This document shows, one piece after another, positions 1-11,500 of a stretch of 64,000 nt of DNA. The notes beneath the pieces were generated by a model, which saw only the letters and a program-made list of their open reading frames with translations, did no database searches and was not told the DNA's origin. Position 1 is the stretch's first letter. Each line of letters starts with the position of its first letter. The DNA lies in contig JAADJZ010000008.1 of the NCBI GenBank assembly GCA_011032825.1, positions 310,001-374,000 on the forward strand, in the 5' to 3' direction. Made by a program: the position numbers and the translations under genes. The DNA is from Massariosphaeria phaeospora. Lineage: Eukaryota; Ascomycota; Dothideomycetes; Pleosporales.

Positions 1-802
1 CTAGCGCATCACCAGTTGGTCCAGACAGCGAGCGTCGTAATGTCTCTGGTGCATCGGGACCAATCGCAATAACTTCAATTCCAAAGTTATTGGTGGTGAT
101 CAGGATAAGCCCGTCCGGTGAAATAGCCAACGAGCTTGTCTCGTGCACGAGGGAGATAGTCCGTCTCTTTCGGATTGCACGGTCCTGCTCACTGTGGATC
201 TCGTACAAGTCGACTTGCGATGGCCGCGCCAGCACAGCGAAGAGGAAGCCATCCTCGGTGATATCAACGGCAACCGGCTTGCGCTTCACCTGCAGCGTCC
301 GCGCGAACAGCCGCGGCAGCTCCGCGGCCTTGATGAGCCAGATATTGGAGGCTGTATAAACGGCGACAAACGTCCCTTTGCGCGACACATTGAAGGCGAA
401 GGTATCGGGCAGGGCAGACGACGATGCCGTGTTCGATACCAGCTCGAGTATGGTCAGCGTAGGGTGGGCGTGCGACGAGGAGCTCGGAAAACACGAGGCC
501 AAGGGCCTGTCGTCGTCAGACATTTCGGACGTGCGGGCGGTCGAGTGGCTTGAGAAGTCGGACGAGGACAGCGTGTCGGTGATGCCGGCGGAGGAGGCCG
601 ACAGATGGGTGTGTATCTGCTCTTCGGCGGACGTCGCGAGAGAGTTCATCGACCCGGTGCGCGAGACGCTCTCGATGGCCTCCCGCCCCGCGCCTACGGC
701 TGTGCCATGGTTGCTGCCCAGTGCCTTCTCCTTGCCCCCCAGATCGGTCCTTATCGCCAGCGCAGTCCCATCCTCCTGCGACGTCCCCCTCCTTCCGACC
801 AT
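1..802 (-). CDS. Beta-propeller (WD40-like) protein, N-terminal part
   Basis: Reading the minus strand from an ATG at 802-800, the frame stays open to the window edge (at least 267 codons), so the C-terminal part lies outside. The first ~100 residues are Ser/Thr/Gly-rich and look disordered. From about residue 105 the protein shows propeller-style beta strands: a hydrophobic strand ending in 'VAVYTASNIWLIKA', then 'VAVDITEDGFLFAVLA', then 'LAISPDGLILITTNNFGIEV'. The 'SPDG' turn followed by a hydrophobic strand is typical of WD40-like repeats. An internal ATG at 523 just before 'SDDDRPLAS' is an alternative start. A scaffold role is inferred from the fold only; the exact family was not recognised. 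Confidence 0.7.
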   Translation of the reverse strand, partial: MVGRRGTSQEDGTALAIRTDLGGKEKALGSNHGTAVGAGREAIESVSRTGSMNSLATSAEEQIHTHLSASSAGITDTLSSSDFSSHSTARTSEMSDDDRPLASCFPSSSSHAHPTLTILELVSNTASSSALPDTFAFNVSRKGTFVAVYTASNIWLIKAAELPRLFARTLQVKRKPVAVDITEDGFLFAVLARPSQVDLYEIHSEQDRAIRKRRTISLVHETSSLAISPDGLILITTNNFGIEVIAIGPDAPETLRRSLSGPTGDAL

Positions 803-2461
803 TGTCCGTCAATCCCCGCGGCTGCTGGGTGCGAAGGGGCGGCGTCTGCGGTGGAGCGGTTCAGGAGCGTGGTCGTCGAGGCTGCGTGGAGCATGCCGGT
901 CGGTACGGGGTCCTAGCTACACGAGAGGCGGTGGAGGCACATCATAGGAGCGAGCAAGGTGGTGCAACTGGCAGGCGGCGGCGGCGGTGGTGGAGTAGTA
1001 GAGGTTGCTAGACGGCGGCGTAAGCTCTTGGCCCGGAGTCTGCTTGGCTGGCGCCCCCGTACGATGCGCCGTGCCGCGTTTGTTGATCCATCGCCTCTTC
1101 AGTTGCCCCGTTTAGCCTGGGATGGGATAAAAATAGACCGTCATCACGTGGGGGACGCCCGCCGGCCGTTTTCAAGGCTACCTAGGTATCATTCACCTAC
1201 CCGCAAGTTGCAACTGTTGCCGCAGCTACAAGCAAAAGGGGACGCAAACACCGCTCGATGCCCCCCAACCCCATCTACTTCGAACACAGCCTGCACGCCC
1301 GAGACAACACTCTCCAGGAGCGCCCCATGTAGCCCTAGAACCACCCTGGAACCTGCAGCTGTATATTGTGTCGAAACGCGGGCGGGCAGGGCTGACGGCT
1401 GTGGACTGGTGCGGCCGTCCATAACGAGGGGCACCGGCACGATCTCGACACCCGCAGGCAAACAGCACTTCACGACCGCTTGATAGGGCAGCACCGTCGA
1501 GCGCTACAGGCGTGCATTGCTACTCGACCCCCAAGGTTGCACCTGCGATGCACCATCCTGCCCTCGATCTCCCTTCAATCTCCCTTCCCAAGACCGCCAG
1601 ACAGACACCTCCCCCTACAGACAGACTCCGGGCAACCAGATGACCGGTAAATACGTAACGTCGCTGCGTCGCTGGCACCGCCATTTGGCCACCTTGGACT
1701 TTCCGGCCAATAAGAACCCCCTCCGGCGCTGAGTTGCCTCTCCCGACCTACTGCGCGCATGTCCTGCTGCACTCAGCAGGAGGGAAAAAAAATGCAGCTC
1801 GCCGAAATTGTACGATAGCAGCACATTTGCCACTATGTGTCCCAGACGTGGAGATCGTCTTCGCATTTCCTTTGGGCGTAATAATAGCACTATCTAGCCT
1901 GCAGGCCATTTGCACGCTCTGTCAGCTGCTCGATGCTTTCTTCGTCCGCTACGACAGGTGAACATTTTGCTTGCTTTGCCTAATGACACGATAATGACTA
2001 GTACGAAGTTGTATGCGGGGGATAAACCATCCCGGTGATCTGCGATCTCAAGCGGGAACCATCGGCTATGCCTATTTTTACGGTTGCGGAGGAGCTTACG
2101 AGAGATTACCAACGGGTAAGGGCCGCAATCAGCATTACTCCAGACCGCATGAAGCTGAAGCCACGTCCAAATGCTTCAAGTTGCGATTGGTAGCTGCTCC
2201 GGAACCCATTCGTATGTTGATGTTTTCTCGGGTAGAGGAATAGCGCCGACGCTGCAGCGGAAACCCCGGTTTGCGTCAAGCCCAGTGTTCTTTGGAGTGG
2301 AGTAGTAAGCAGTGTTTTAAAGCTTGAGGCATTCTTTGCTTTGTGTCTCCTCTGCGTCTTGCACATAACAGTCGGGCCTGTCGTATTCGTCTGGATAAGT
2401 GATGCAAGGTGCCGGCTTCGGATGCAGGACATTCGGTGAGCTTCAGTCGACGTCTAACCGT
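803..2461. other. Intergenic region, 5' side of propeller gene / 3' side of F-box gene
   Basis: No reading frame here has a convincing start, domain or codon pattern. The part next to 802 is presumably the promoter and leader of the minus-strand propeller gene; CACGTG at about 1145 is a possible E-box-like site, unproven. The part next to 2461 would hold the 3' UTR of the F-box gene. Confidence 0.4.
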
Positions 2462-3697
2462 TCATTCCCGGGCTGAAAATGGACTTGCCATTGCCGCCAG
2501 AGAACGCTCCCGTGTTACCGTGCAATGCTTCTGGAAAAGCTCATCTGGACAGCGAAAGTCAATGTGGAATGGAACGTGCGACAATGTCTCACGAATCGGT
2601 GGAACACCAGTCTCCACTCTGAGCTGCCTGCACTCCGCATACTGAGAAAAACATCTGATCGGACTCGCGTTTATAAACCCTGGTGTCGCCTTGTCGTCGA
2701 GTGCCTTGTGGATCTTGGATGCATAATCCCGCTGCATGGTATGTAGCTTCTCATTCACGTCGTTCCACTCCTTAGGCAAGAAGTGGCGCATATAATCTTC
2801 AGGTGAGATCTTGGTTGTGCCGAACCATGCGTTAATCAAGCGGTCCCGGATATGGTTCTTCGTTTCCTCCAAATCGTGGGGTAGATTCCACCATTGGTCC
2901 CGGAAAAGGTCAGGTCCTTCGTGCAGTACGAACCATGTCACCCACGACTGACCTCTGCGCAGTAGTCTTTGCCCATCTATCCCGCAGCTCCAGTCGAATA
3001 CCCAAGGCGTGTAGGCCTCACCGTAATTTGAGATCGGCGAGCGGAAAGCGGATGAGAGGAGCATGAACATCATCTTATAATCCTCGGCCAGTTTGCCTGG
3101 CAAGTTTTTGATGTACTCCATCCGCCTCTTGAAGATTATATCCTCACGCTGGTTCACCACCTCGGACTCGAATCGCGAGGGATGCACAACCTTCCAGGCG
3201 ATGTCCGTCCGCGACTTTAACACAGTCTTTGCCGGTAGACCATATACCTCTTGAGAGATCTGTGACAGCCGCCGGAGCACACGCCACCCGCTCGCAATCC
3301 GCGCGCGCAGGTCATCGCCATAGGGGTCCTCAGCGGGTATGCCATATCGCTCTTCCATCCACTCGTGTGTAAAACGATGTTTGTCCACCAATATAGCTGC
3401 TAGATGTTGTGGCACCAGCCCCTTCAACCAATCGATTGTGTAGCCGGCCGGGTCTTCGGGTGGTGTGAGAAGGTGATCGTTGATGGGGTACGTGGAGCGA
3501 GCCGTCGAGGGCGCGATTGTTGCGATACAATCTGAGATGATGTTTCGAATATTCGAGTTCGTTAACCGCAGTGCAAATAGCTCGTCGATACGGCATTGGC
3601 AGAAGACCAAGATGAGCACATCTTCCGGTAGTCTGTCGAACTGTAGCCGCTCGGCTTGTCTGGTCGGTGACGACTTCGGGCGTGCCCGAGGAGTCAT
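2462..3697 (-). CDS. F-box domain protein
   Basis: Single-exon frame of 411 codons on the minus strand. The frame continues upstream to 3904 but without another ATG, so the ATG at 3697 (context AACAACATGA) is the supported start. Residues ~18-60 form an F-box: a Leu-Pro-Glu-Asp core ('FDRLPEDVLILVFCQC') followed by the usual Leu-rich helices ('LFALRLTNSNIRNI'). F-box proteins are adaptors of SCF ubiquitin ligases that bind Skp1 through this motif. The rest (Trp-rich, with 'TPWVFDWSCG', 'QWWNLP' and 'HFLPKEW') shows no LRR or WD repeats and is of the lineage-specific fungal kind, so the substrate is unknown. No intron is needed to keep the frame. Confidence 0.75.
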   Translation of the reverse strand: MTPRARPKSSPTRQAERLQFDRLPEDVLILVFCQCRIDELFALRLTNSNIRNIISDCIATIAPSTARSTYPINDHLLTPPEDPAGYTIDWLKGLVPQHLAAILVDKHRFTHEWMEERYGIPAEDPYGDDLRARIASGWRVLRRLSQISQEVYGLPAKTVLKSRTDIAWKVVHPSRFESEVVNQREDIIFKRRMEYIKNLPGKLAEDYKMMFMLLSSAFRSPISNYGEAYTPWVFDWSCGIDGQRLLRRGQSWVTWFVLHEGPDLFRDQWWNLPHDLEETKNHIRDRLINAWFGTTKISPEDYMRHFLPKEWNDVNEKLHTMQRDYASKIHKALDDKATPGFINASPIRCFSQYAECRQLRVETGVPPIRETLSHVPFHIDFRCPDELFQKHCTVTRERSLAAMASPFSARE

Positions 3698-5000
3698 GTT
3701 GTTCGGCGCTAGAGATAGCAAAGAATGAGAAGAAGCTGGGATTGGTGGTAGGATCTTGGTTCGAGCAGAAGTAGAATTTCTGAAGCCTAAGAGAGGACCT
3801 GGGTTGCCTCGAAGAGACCGACGCGTGGTTGGCGCTGAGGTTGTTCGTCGTAGTTGTACTGCAGCCTTAAAGCTATGTTCAGAGCGGAGAGGCAGGTCGT
3901 TCAAACATGGGAACTAGCGACGCCAGCTAGGTGTCTTGAGCCACGGTTGAGGCCGTGGTGGAGATGCGCTTTTGACCTCAAACAAGATGGAGACGAACAA
4001 GGCGGGGCCCGAATGGCACAAGCGCCTCGGGCTTAGTCAGCCAACCATCCCACTGGGTTTGGGAACGTGCATCCATCCCCTCCACCTCCATCACGATCAC
4101 GATCCATCAATTCCATGTTCCCGGCGAAGGCCAAAACTTTTCGCTCTCTTCTAAAAATGGTACCTGTAAATGACGGCATACTGACCAACCGCTATCACGA
4201 AAACGTAGCCCGAAAGCGCGGCACTGGTCAAGTGTACCTACAACTACAAGTGGCTATTGATTGCCTTCCCGTTCCTCTTTATCCTTCCCATCTCCATGTT
4301 GTGACTGGTCTTCGTATAACCGAATATCGGCGCATGTTCACCGACGTAGCCGGCAAATCCCGCTCCACCGCCAGTTCTAGCCTTCAGCCTGTGCCATGGC
4401 CACACTGGGTCAGGCTATCAGCTGAAAGGCGATACGCAGGCTGACCAACCGCAGTACATTCCACCGCAGCTTTGGCGTGCCAACAAACCTCGAGATGCCT
4501 CCAAATGCTCGTCTATTCGTTCGGACACGCATTGAGTTCTTCAGCCCCCCTTGGAATTGCTTGCCAAGAGGACCTACCCACGCCATATGTGCGCCACATC
4601 ATAGGTCTTCAGATCATAGGCGTGGAAGGGCAAGTATGTTCACCTCTCATTTGTCCATGTACTTCTTCTTTGAGGCGTGACGTTCTGTGGGAAGAATAGA
4701 CGTTTTTTTACCAGTTACTCCGAGAGTATGCCAGACCGAACTCGGCAGTCACTAGGTTTGATGCACTCCATACTTGGGGTAGGCTAGCCTTGGACCTATC
4801 GGGGGCAATCTACCCACTGTTTACTCGAACGACAGCGGACGGTAGCGAATCAATACAGAGGCTGTACTGTGGCTTGATGTGGATCATTCGGGACCGCAGT
4901 CAATTCAGCAACTGTCGCTTTATTTAACTAGGTAGCCACCCCCATACGCAATCCCTCTAGGATGCCAAATTTCTATCACTGGACTTCCACGCCCTCGACC
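3698..5000. other. Divergent intergenic region (promoters of F-box and membrane-protein genes)
   Basis: About 1.3 kb between two divergently transcribed genes, with no supported coding sequence. A TATA-like TTTATTTAA stretch lies at about 4919-4927, roughly 80 bases before the ATG at 5001, and may serve the downstream plus-strand gene. Nothing else was recognised. Confidence 0.4.
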
Positions 5001-6108
5001 ATGTATGGACATCTTTCTATCTCGCTCCTTCACGCCATAACTTGGGGAACACTGGCGAGTGCTTTAGTACCGGTAGATGCTACCATCACAGCGCCAGCTC
5101 TGCTGCCAAGGCAAAACGCAGATCGCTTCATTGGATGGGTTGAGACGAGTGGGACCTGTATGTCTCCGTTTCCGTTGGCGACAAATACTCACACTTATAC
5201 CCTAGGGTCCTCGCAACAGTGCAATGTAGGCCTCACGTGGTACCAGGACGGTAAATATGCTCAGTGTTGCCCGGTTACCATGTCGTCATGCTACGCCCCT
5301 ACTGCTTGCGTGGACGGGTTTCTCATCTACCCGTATTCCGACCAAAGTACGACGTCAACAATCGCCTGGTATGTTACACCTCCTTCAACAATACATCGAT
5401 CTAACGTTAGATAGCACAGATGACTCCAATGATGCGGCCTACTCAATCTGCAATACTGCTTTGATCTACGAGAACTTCGAAGACTCAGATCCAATGACGG
5501 ATATCGTGTGCGGCCAATTCTCCCTGAACTGGTCCTACTACCGCAAGGTTCCCGCCTCCGCCACCGAGAAGCCATCAGTTACACCAGACGAGCCGTCGAC
5601 CCCTGGGTCTGGTAATTCGAGCCCGACTCCTGGTTCCCCCGAACCAACTGGGAAGCAAAAGTCGAAGGTTTGGATCGCTGGAGCTGTCGCGGGACCCGTC
5701 GGGGGCCTACTCATCATCGGCGCAATCGTCTTCTTCCTCATGCGCCACAAGAAGAACAATGCTCCAGCAGGACCACCCACCGTCGGCACCGTCGGCTCTA
5801 CGCTATTCCAGCAACACACCGACACCAAGCCAGTCTTCATACAGCACGGGGCATACGTCCAGCCCTCTCCAGGACATAACCCAAACAACCCATACGATCA
5901 GCAAAACCCAAATCAGCAGCCTGCCCCTCAATACGGAGCTCCGTATTCACCACCTCTCGAGGGCAGCTTCGCACCAGACAAGCAGCTTCAACACCATACA
6001 CGGCACCAGTCCGGCGCGGTGGAGCTGGCGACAGGAGCGAACAGTACTACCTCGGTGCCTACACATGCAGCAGAGTTAGCAGGTGAGATTACGCGGCAAC
6101 AGAGGTAA
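5001..6108 (+). CDS. Cys-rich single-pass membrane protein (spliced)
   Basis: Two exons, 5001..5368 and 5415..6108, with a 46-nt intron (GTATGT donor, CTAAC near the acceptor, exon 2 at 5415). Splicing rejoins the frame through a split Cys codon, giving 353 aa. An upstream in-frame ATG at 4962 would add 13 residues; 5001 is preferred because it has better start context (GACCATG) and puts the hydrophobic signal peptide ('SISLLHAITWGTLASAL') at the N-terminus. The ectodomain has about ten cysteines, a Ser/Pro/Thr-rich stalk, then one membrane helix ('AGAVAGPVGGLLIIGAIVFF') with a basic stop-transfer 'MRHKK' and a Pro/Gln-rich cytoplasmic tail. The architecture is like fungal wall sensors or surface glycoproteins; no named family was recognised. 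Confidence 0.8.
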
Positions 6109-7526
6109 TATCTATCATGCCCGACAAGTATGCATCTATGAGTTTATGATGGTAATGTACATGGGTCGGTATCAAGCGCACATTACATGTTTTTGGCGAC
6201 TGGCGTTCCCCTATTTCCGCATGTCAAATCGTCTATGCCTTCTGATAAGTTTTTCTTTTTGCGAGCTCGATACAAGGGAGCTTCGTTTATTTGGTCTTTT
6301 ATGCCTTCGTGTAGACAGACCTTCTTCATCGATTCGCTGTATTTTCGCCGGCCTCACTACTACTATCTAGTCCCAATTCTGTAACAATACATGTCACTGA
6401 CTGCACCAGAACAATGTTTTTTTTTAACTTTAGTCGGCTTTTCAAAGATACAACTCTTACTACTCAGTCTTTTCCCCTCCTCCTGTGCAGTCTCTTCTAA
6501 CCAACTTGCTAGTTTTCAATTTTTATTACTTACCGCTTAACACAACACAACACAACAGTAGTAGTGACATTCACAACCGAGGTTTGACACGCCCCGCTAA
6601 TATTATATGCACTAAAATCCTATGCACTAATATTAGATGCACTAATGTTGTATGCAATCCATTCGGCCTACCTTCACTAGTCTTCTTTGGTTAATTTCCG
6701 CGTAGCGTACAGTACGCGCGGCTACGAGGGGGTGGGGGGGAGTAAGCGGGATTTGATTTGGCGGGACTCTGTGCTTGGTAGACGAGTTGAGTTGGGTCAA
6801 GGGGAGTCGTTTATGCCGAATCGGAGGTGAGGTATCTGGGACGGGAGAGATTGAGATAGAAGGAGGGGTGGCATGAGCGTGGGGTTACGAGATAGTGTAC
6901 TTGGGAGTAGGTACCGGTTGTAAGCACTCCAAGCGGTTCTGTTTGCGTATACTGGATTTGAAAATGTACATTCATGAAAGGCGGATATAATCTGAGTGTC
7001 TACATACATGAAATGTGATATCGTCTACATACCGCGTAGGCCGTGTCTGCGCCCAACGCTAGAAAGTGATGGTTATCTCAAATATTAAACATGAAGTGAA
7101 GATGAACGCCAGCCGTAATGCATGACCGTGTGAACGCCGTACCATGCAATGGAAGAACGTCGCAAAGAGCCCTCCGCAACGTACATGTACCCCTGACCAA
7201 ACCGAATCAAACGTACCGTAGAATCTGGCTTATACCGGTTCAAGGCTCCCCGTGCACGACCAGCGGGATTGTCGGGAGATAGCTCAGTAATATTTGACTG
7301 ACTCCACTTGATAGCAGATGAGTGGACAGACAGGCCCCTTTAGACGCCTTATGTCGCGGCAGGATGGCCTGGCAGGCGAAAATAGCGTTAAAAACTGACT
7401 GGGCGCCATCTCCCGATGACCCGCGCTGGCTGTGCACCGGGGGTCTTGAACTGGTATAAACCAGGTTCTACAGTAGCCAGCCATCCACCAATTCTTGAGC
7501 CGTTCTTTTTTTGCCCCTCTATCCTC
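6109..7526. other. Intergenic region between convergent genes
   Basis: Contains the 3' flanks of the two convergent neighbours. Short open frames lack domains or sensible starts. It holds a small ~15 bp repeat at 6597-6660 and a G-rich run near 6727-6740. No gene is supported. Confidence 0.4.
6597..6660. repeat. Short tandem repeat, ~15 bp period
   Basis: Four imperfect units built around TATGCACTAA/GATGCACTAAT follow each other directly. The array is short and AT-rich, with no sign of coding function. Confidence 0.6.
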
Positions 7527-8598
7527 TCAAGGGGTTTCTGGGACCCACGGCGAGTTCCGGAAATACTGCTCCTCAACCTTGGTCTGATAGGAGATCGAGT
7601 CGTCGCACATTCCGCCTCCGTCGCGCCCGATGTGCGAGCAATGCACGCCCGGCCGCGCCTTGATCATGTGCTCGTGGATGTTCCGGCACAACAGCGTATT
7701 CATGCCCAGCTCGAAGCCCTGGCCCACGCGGATTTCCTTAGTCAAGAAATCGTAGCACTCTTGCCTGCTGTCATACTGCTTGTTCTCGCCCGTGCAAGAC
7801 GTCTCGTGCGAATCGCAGATGCTGCTTGCGACCTTGGCCACGAGCGTCTTGAGTGCCTCCTCGGGACGTTCCCGGTCGAGCGACTGGATGAGCGTGGGCA
7901 GCAGGTACGCGAACCACCGGAATGTCACGTCGTACTGCGAGATGCGGCGTTCTGAGTTCCACGCCAGCCACGTGTCGATTTGCACGGGGAACGAGACGTT
8001 GTTGAAGGACGGGAAAGTGAAATTGACGCGCGTAGAGGCCGAAGCGATGTTCCGGTTCGCGGTGAACTGGATGATCTGGAAATCGCCTGGTCGGCCGATG
8101 ATGGAGACGGCGTCGCTGGGGACGAAGAGGCCGAAGATGTATTCCGTGTTGAGTTCGCGGCCCTCGAAGTTGCGGGTGTCGGAGACGCGACCTTGAACCT
8201 TGGGGGCCGTTAGTACCTCGGGGAGCTTGTGTGGGGGATTGAGCAGAAAGCAATGGGGTATGCTCAGGGGTCATTGGGAAGTGACGACGGGAAACTGGAC
8301 ACTTACGTCATCGGAGAAGATGGTCGAATTGATACTCTCGACTTCGTTGACGTTGTTGGGGTATTTGAATCGAGTGTAGAACATGTTCTGGAGATCCCAA
8401 AGCTCTTTGTATCCTAAGTCCGGCGTTTGGTTGATTGCCAATTCGCCGCGCGCGACCCCCACTTTTTGGCCCTTGCGAGGAGAGACTGGCGGAATTGTTA
8501 GCTGTGCCAAGTAGAAAGGGTTTATTCAAGCTACCTTGATTGCCCGCTGCTAAGCCTGCTACAGAGACCGCAGCGAGGAGTACCGAGGAGAGCTTCAT
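7527..8598 (-). CDS. Small secreted protein, conserved fungal type of unknown function
   Basis: Three exons on the minus strand: 8598..8535, 8485..8307 and 8198..7527, giving 304 aa. Introns are 49 nt (GTAGCT..GCTAAC..CCAG) and 108 nt (GTAAGT..ACTAAC..CAAG); both acceptors were chosen because they keep the frame. Residues 1-19 are a signal peptide ('MKLSSVLLAAVSVAGLAAG'), so the product is probably secreted. The mature part has potential N-glycosylation sites (NST, NFT, NVS) and a C-terminal half with conserved-looking Cys and His: 'ICDSHETSCTG', 'LLCRNIHEHM', 'RPGVHCSHIGRDGGGMC'. This Cys/His pattern looks like a conserved fungal secreted family, but I cannot name it or assign a reaction. 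It ends in TGA at 7529-7527. Confidence 0.75.
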
Positions 8599-11500
8599 GG
8601 TTGTGTTGAAGATGTCGAAGGTACCACGGGTGTCGGGGGTGTCGAGGGTGTCGAGTATCGAGAAAATGCGCAGAATGGAAGTTTACATACGGGTACCCAG
8701 ATTAGAATAGCGCTGATTGGAAACGAATACGACCAAAGGAGTGACGAGGTGCAAGAATCGGCGAAAAATCGGTGAACGACAATTGAAGATTGAGAGGCGG
8801 GGGTTTACGATTAAGAAGCAAGCGGCTCAGCCTTGTGCACAGACTGCAGGTGCTAAGCAGGGTTATCAGAACCTGGCAGGCGCGCCACCCAGCATTGGTT
8901 GTAGCCGGCAGCCGCATTGCGGACTTTGACGAAGGGGCCACCGGCGTGCGCACTGCGCAGGAAGCCACCGCCCAAGTATGTAGAGCGTGCGCGCTTGCCT
9001 GCCGTAGAAATGGAAATGGTGCAACAGACACGAATGCTCTTAGTCCGGGGCCATTCGTGGTGCTAGTGAAGTCCACGTTGGCGTAAGACCTGTGCGTGTG
9101 GAGTAGGTGTCACTTGAGATGCGCGGGTTAAGCTCCCTCACGTGATGTGGGGGTTGCTGCAGGCAGGTGGGGATGCGCGCACTCAGGGGCTCTCGTATCG
9201 TCCCGTATGGCTGTCCATGGCCGCCTCCAACCCACCCACAACCATGCCTTCGCTCCGTTATTCGACGCTTTCTTTCTGGCTATTCTGCTGCGCCCGTCGT
9301 CCTGCATAAAGGAGTCTCTCGTCCGAGCTGGCCAAGCCTCGTTGGGGAACATCGCACTTCGCTTTCGCGCTCCGTGGCTCGCTTCATGCATGAACAGCCC
9401 GTGGACCGCCCCCTACGGCTCCAAGTATGGATGCTCGAGTCTCCATGAAGCGAGTTTCGCGCATGGACTCTAGAGCAGCTGCGGCTACCAGGTCGTGCGT
9501 CGACAGTCTGAAGGGGATTCTGTGACGGAAATTAAGCTGGTGGTGGGCGGAGAGGCGCCTGCTGGCAATGTCTCGGGACACGCCTGGATGACGCCACCTC
9601 ACTGCATTATCTCGGAGAGAATGTCTAATCCGCTTTTATAGGATATATCCGCGTCTGCATCATGGCACTGCGTTTTGCTAGCCTCAACAGTGCGATTGCT
9701 GAGCAAGCGATCACACGTGGCAGTGGAAGACCTCAGGGACCTTAGAGGAAGAAGAGCTGAAAGCGCAGGGCGGTCGGGTCAAACCACAGGACACTAAAAT
9801 CCGGTTCTCTCAGCGGCCATCTGTAGTATGAAGTGCAGTACCGAGTAGGTACTCGAGGATGGTGTGCAATCAGGATTCTGGGCTGCCGAGTCGATCCGAA
9901 GAGATTGGCGATGGGCGGCGGCACTTCTCGTCCCACCCCCACCTCGTCCTCGCCGCATCCACACGTCGTTTTGCCAACGTCGCTTGTACAACACACCCTT
10001 TGCTGAGCCCCTCCGGAGATATTTCACCTCTTATCCATGTACGTACCCGGTGGCGTGTTTCGTCCTACAATGCGACCTCTTCCTGGCACGACATCATCTA
10101 TCGCGGGCTGCGCCTTTCTGCCCGAGACCTGGACTCCAAACAGCTGTTACCTCCATGCATCGAATACTGACACGATGCATGCTATCCGAGGAATGAGAAC
10201 TCGCCCCTGATAAGCCTCAGCGCGTTGGGATTATTGGCATGTCTTACACACTACTCAGAGACAAGTAATACATCGTCTGCTATGCATACGCAGATGTGTT
10301 CCATGGAGAAGAAGTGAAGAGTGAACCAAGCACACTGGGCTAACTCGATGCTGGGCTACACAATTTCTAGACTGCCGATCGACATGCCATGGACGGATGC
10401 ACCTTGAATATAGGGGCCGTGTGGATGACGTCCATATAGGGAAAACCTGAGTCTGGGATACGAGAAAGAGGCGGTGCGCAAAGTCTGGATCCGCCGTACG
10501 GCGTAGTCGCTTGGATCGCGACATCGAATTCAATACGTCCTTAGTTCCGTATCGCAAGAATTGGGGTCCAAAAGTCAGCCGTACCCAATTCTTGGAGCCC
10601 CTTGGAGCCATGGAGTAGAATACTCAGTCTCGATCTACTACCTGTCCCGACGAGCAGTGTTTTGTTCCATGGACAGCCCGATCGTGTCGACATGGAGGAT
10701 GTCGGTGCCTGTCGTAGGCTGCACTGATTCGTACAATCAGTTAGCAGAAAAAGAAGGCTGTATGAGCCAATGCAGATGGGGTATCTCGACGGCATGCTAT
10801 TTTGATCGACGGTACCAGATGTGAGAGGAGTAAAGATCCGAGTCAAGGTAGCCGGGACCTGGGGTATTCGAGCACCTGTCGAGAGTCTTCGAAAGCGCTG
10901 ATCTCCAGCTTCCAGTGGGCAGACTGGCTATCGAGCAGGCCTTCCAAGGTGCCCAATACTGGTTTATACCGATTGTAAAACGCTGGCAGCTGTTCGTTAC
11001 TTCCTTCAGACTCGGACCACCTGAGTGTGTGCAGTGTACAGTGGGCCATCCCCCTGGATGCCACAACCGCAGTCGTATCATATCAGCGCCGCGGCCCATT
11101 CCAAAGCCAATCTGAGGGTCTCGAACGTCGAACATGTGTGTGGCCCCCAGCGCGCTCCGTTACAATCGAAGATGTAGGTATTTTAGCGGTAGTCTCTTCC
11201 CGGACTGATCAACTGAACTGCTAGGGCAAAATGTTCTGGTCGTCACAGCAGTTCGTTTGTTTCGCAGGTATACCGAGATACTTGTCTACTCAATTCCTGG
11301 CGTAGGCGACCTAGGCTAAGTAATTTCGCGTCCTATCCCAACCGTCGTTGGCATCCGTTATATGGAAGCCGGAGTACGCTCTTTCAAGCAATCAGAGCTT
11401 TTGGTGTCTCTATTGCTGCTCCACTGAAACCGTTCAACTCTTCTTTTCAGCGTCCAGGGTGTTTTCTTTGTCTTTGCAACAGCGTAAGCGCCTTCGACTG

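Noticed and set aside
8702..9076. Minus-strand frame of 124 codons
   Set aside because: No domain; composition resembles random GC-balanced sequence.
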